DNA of 64,000 nucleotides from Rhodococcus sp. KRD162 (GTDB lineage: Bacteria > Actinomycetota > Actinomycetes > Mycobacteriales > Mycobacteriaceae): NCBI RefSeq assembly GCF_017168335.1, contig NZ_JABFAU010000003.1, positions 864,842-928,841 of the forward strand. Direction: 5' to 3'. The notes beneath the pieces were generated by a model, which had not been told where the DNA came from, did no database searches, and worked only from the letters and a program-made list of their open reading frames with translations. A program made the position numbers and the translations under genes. Of the stretch, positions 63,604 to 64,000 are shown in pieces. Numbering within the stretch: the stretch's first letter is position 1; every line of letters starts with the position of its first letter.

Positions 63604-64000
63604 TCAGTCGCGAAGTGGTCGACCGTGCTGATCTCGGACGCTACCGGTGAGCATCATTATTCCGTCGATCAGGGGCCAGATACCCCCGATGCCACAGGTG
63701 AGCCACGTGACGGCTATCTGCGCCACGGCGATACCCGGTTGGTTCAGGTAGAACCGTCCGGCCCCGAATGCTCCCAGCAGGATGTTGAGCAGCCCAGCCG
63801 TCAGCTTCTGCTTGTCCGAGTACGGCTCGCCGGTCACGGGGTGCCTGCCGTACGGGGCCATCGGGTCCATGAAGCCGGGTCCGCCCGCATACTGAGGACC
63901 ACCGTACTGAGAACCACCGTACTGAGGACCCGCGTACTGCGGTTCCCCGTACTGCGGACCCGGGTACTGCGGTTCCCCGTACTGCGGACCGCCGTAGGGC
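63604..64000 (-). CDS. TM2-domain membrane protein (5' end beyond window)
   Basis: The C-terminal 85 residues form a TM2 domain: KLTAGLLNILLGAFGAGRFYL, then VAQIAVTWLTCGIGGIWPLIDGIMML, two helices joined by a short turn. Upstream the reading frame stays open to the window edge and codes for a low-complexity stretch with repeated PQYGG, PQYGE and PQYAG units. Tyr-Gly-Gly-Pro-Gln-rich tails are common on actinobacterial TM2 proteins. The true start is outside the window. Same strand as gltB, 294 nt upstream of its start. Confidence 0.85.
   Translation of the reverse strand, partial: PYGGPQYGEPQYPGPQYGEPQYAGPQYGGSQYGGPQYAGGPGFMDPMAPYGRHPVTGEPYSDKQKLTAGLLNILLGAFGAGRFYLNQPGIAVAQIAVTWLTCGIGGIWPLIDGIMMLTGSVRDQHGRPLRD

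Overview
This is a high-GC actinobacterial chromosome segment, most likely from Rhodococcus or a close relative (Mycobacteriales, Nocardiaceae side). The gene order is close to the Mycobacterium tuberculosis block from pykA through tesB, pdtaR, polA, rpsA, coaE, uvrB, uvrA, infC and pheST to the arg cluster. Product sequences such as the 1527-residue GltB and the CoaE-GrpB fusion also fit. Species cannot be named from the sequence alone. There are no rRNA genes, insertion sequences, prophage genes or CRISPR arrays. The window is mostly core genome with a few accessory genes.

Layout. 1-9000: the start of a PhaC-like lipase/acyl-CoA synthetase gene (cut by the window edge), then the complete minus-strand arginine operon argC-J-B-D-F-R-G-H behind a candidate ARG box. 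9000-16500: a hypothetical gene, pheS-pheT, an rRNA methyltransferase, and the infC-rpmI-rplT operon. infC starts at an AUC codon and has a long, highly folded leader. 16500-32500: uvrA and uvrB surround an MBL-fold hydrolase, a DoxX protein with a long 11-residue-repeat tail, a HelD/HelR RNA polymerase-recycling helicase, a universal stress protein, and a two-gene ABC unit whose first gene fuses an exported serine hydrolase to an ABC ATPase. 32500-44300: DUF2252, coaE, rpsA, a methyltransferase, an isopropylmalate-dehydrogenase-like gene, a 2'-5' RNA ligase-like gene, a DJ-1/AraC regulator, a thioredoxin and polA. 44500-50300: a branched-chain amino-acid ABC transporter (livH-M-G-F) convergent with its binding lipoprotein. 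50500-57100: pdtaR, a tRNA-Leu(CAA) with a short variable loop, an SMC/AAA-like ATPase, an AraC regulator facing a decayed NmrA-DUF1772 pair, a DNA-deoxyinosine glycosylase, tesB and pyk. 57200-64000: gltB-gltD (glutamate synthase) and a TM2-domain protein cut by the window edge.

How the genes work together. The arg operon makes arginine from glutamate, with its own repressor ArgR encoded inside it, and every junction except argR-argG is a 4-nt start/stop overlap. gltBD supplies the glutamate. The Liv system imports amino acids or related small molecules. UvrA, UvrB, PolA and the glycosylase cover excision repair. PheST, infC-rpmI-rplT, rpsA and the SpoU methyltransferase are translation functions. 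Start codons were moved inward from the longest open frame wherever a ribosome-binding site, a 4-nt overlap or a family N-terminus pointed to a different start.

The items most worth following up are the hydrolase-ABC fusion, the DoxX hendecad protein, the structured infC leader with AUC start, the class-I-shaped tRNA-Leu(CAA), the LivH permease with an exported N-terminal domain, and a shrunken NmrA reading frame that keeps its ribosome-binding site.
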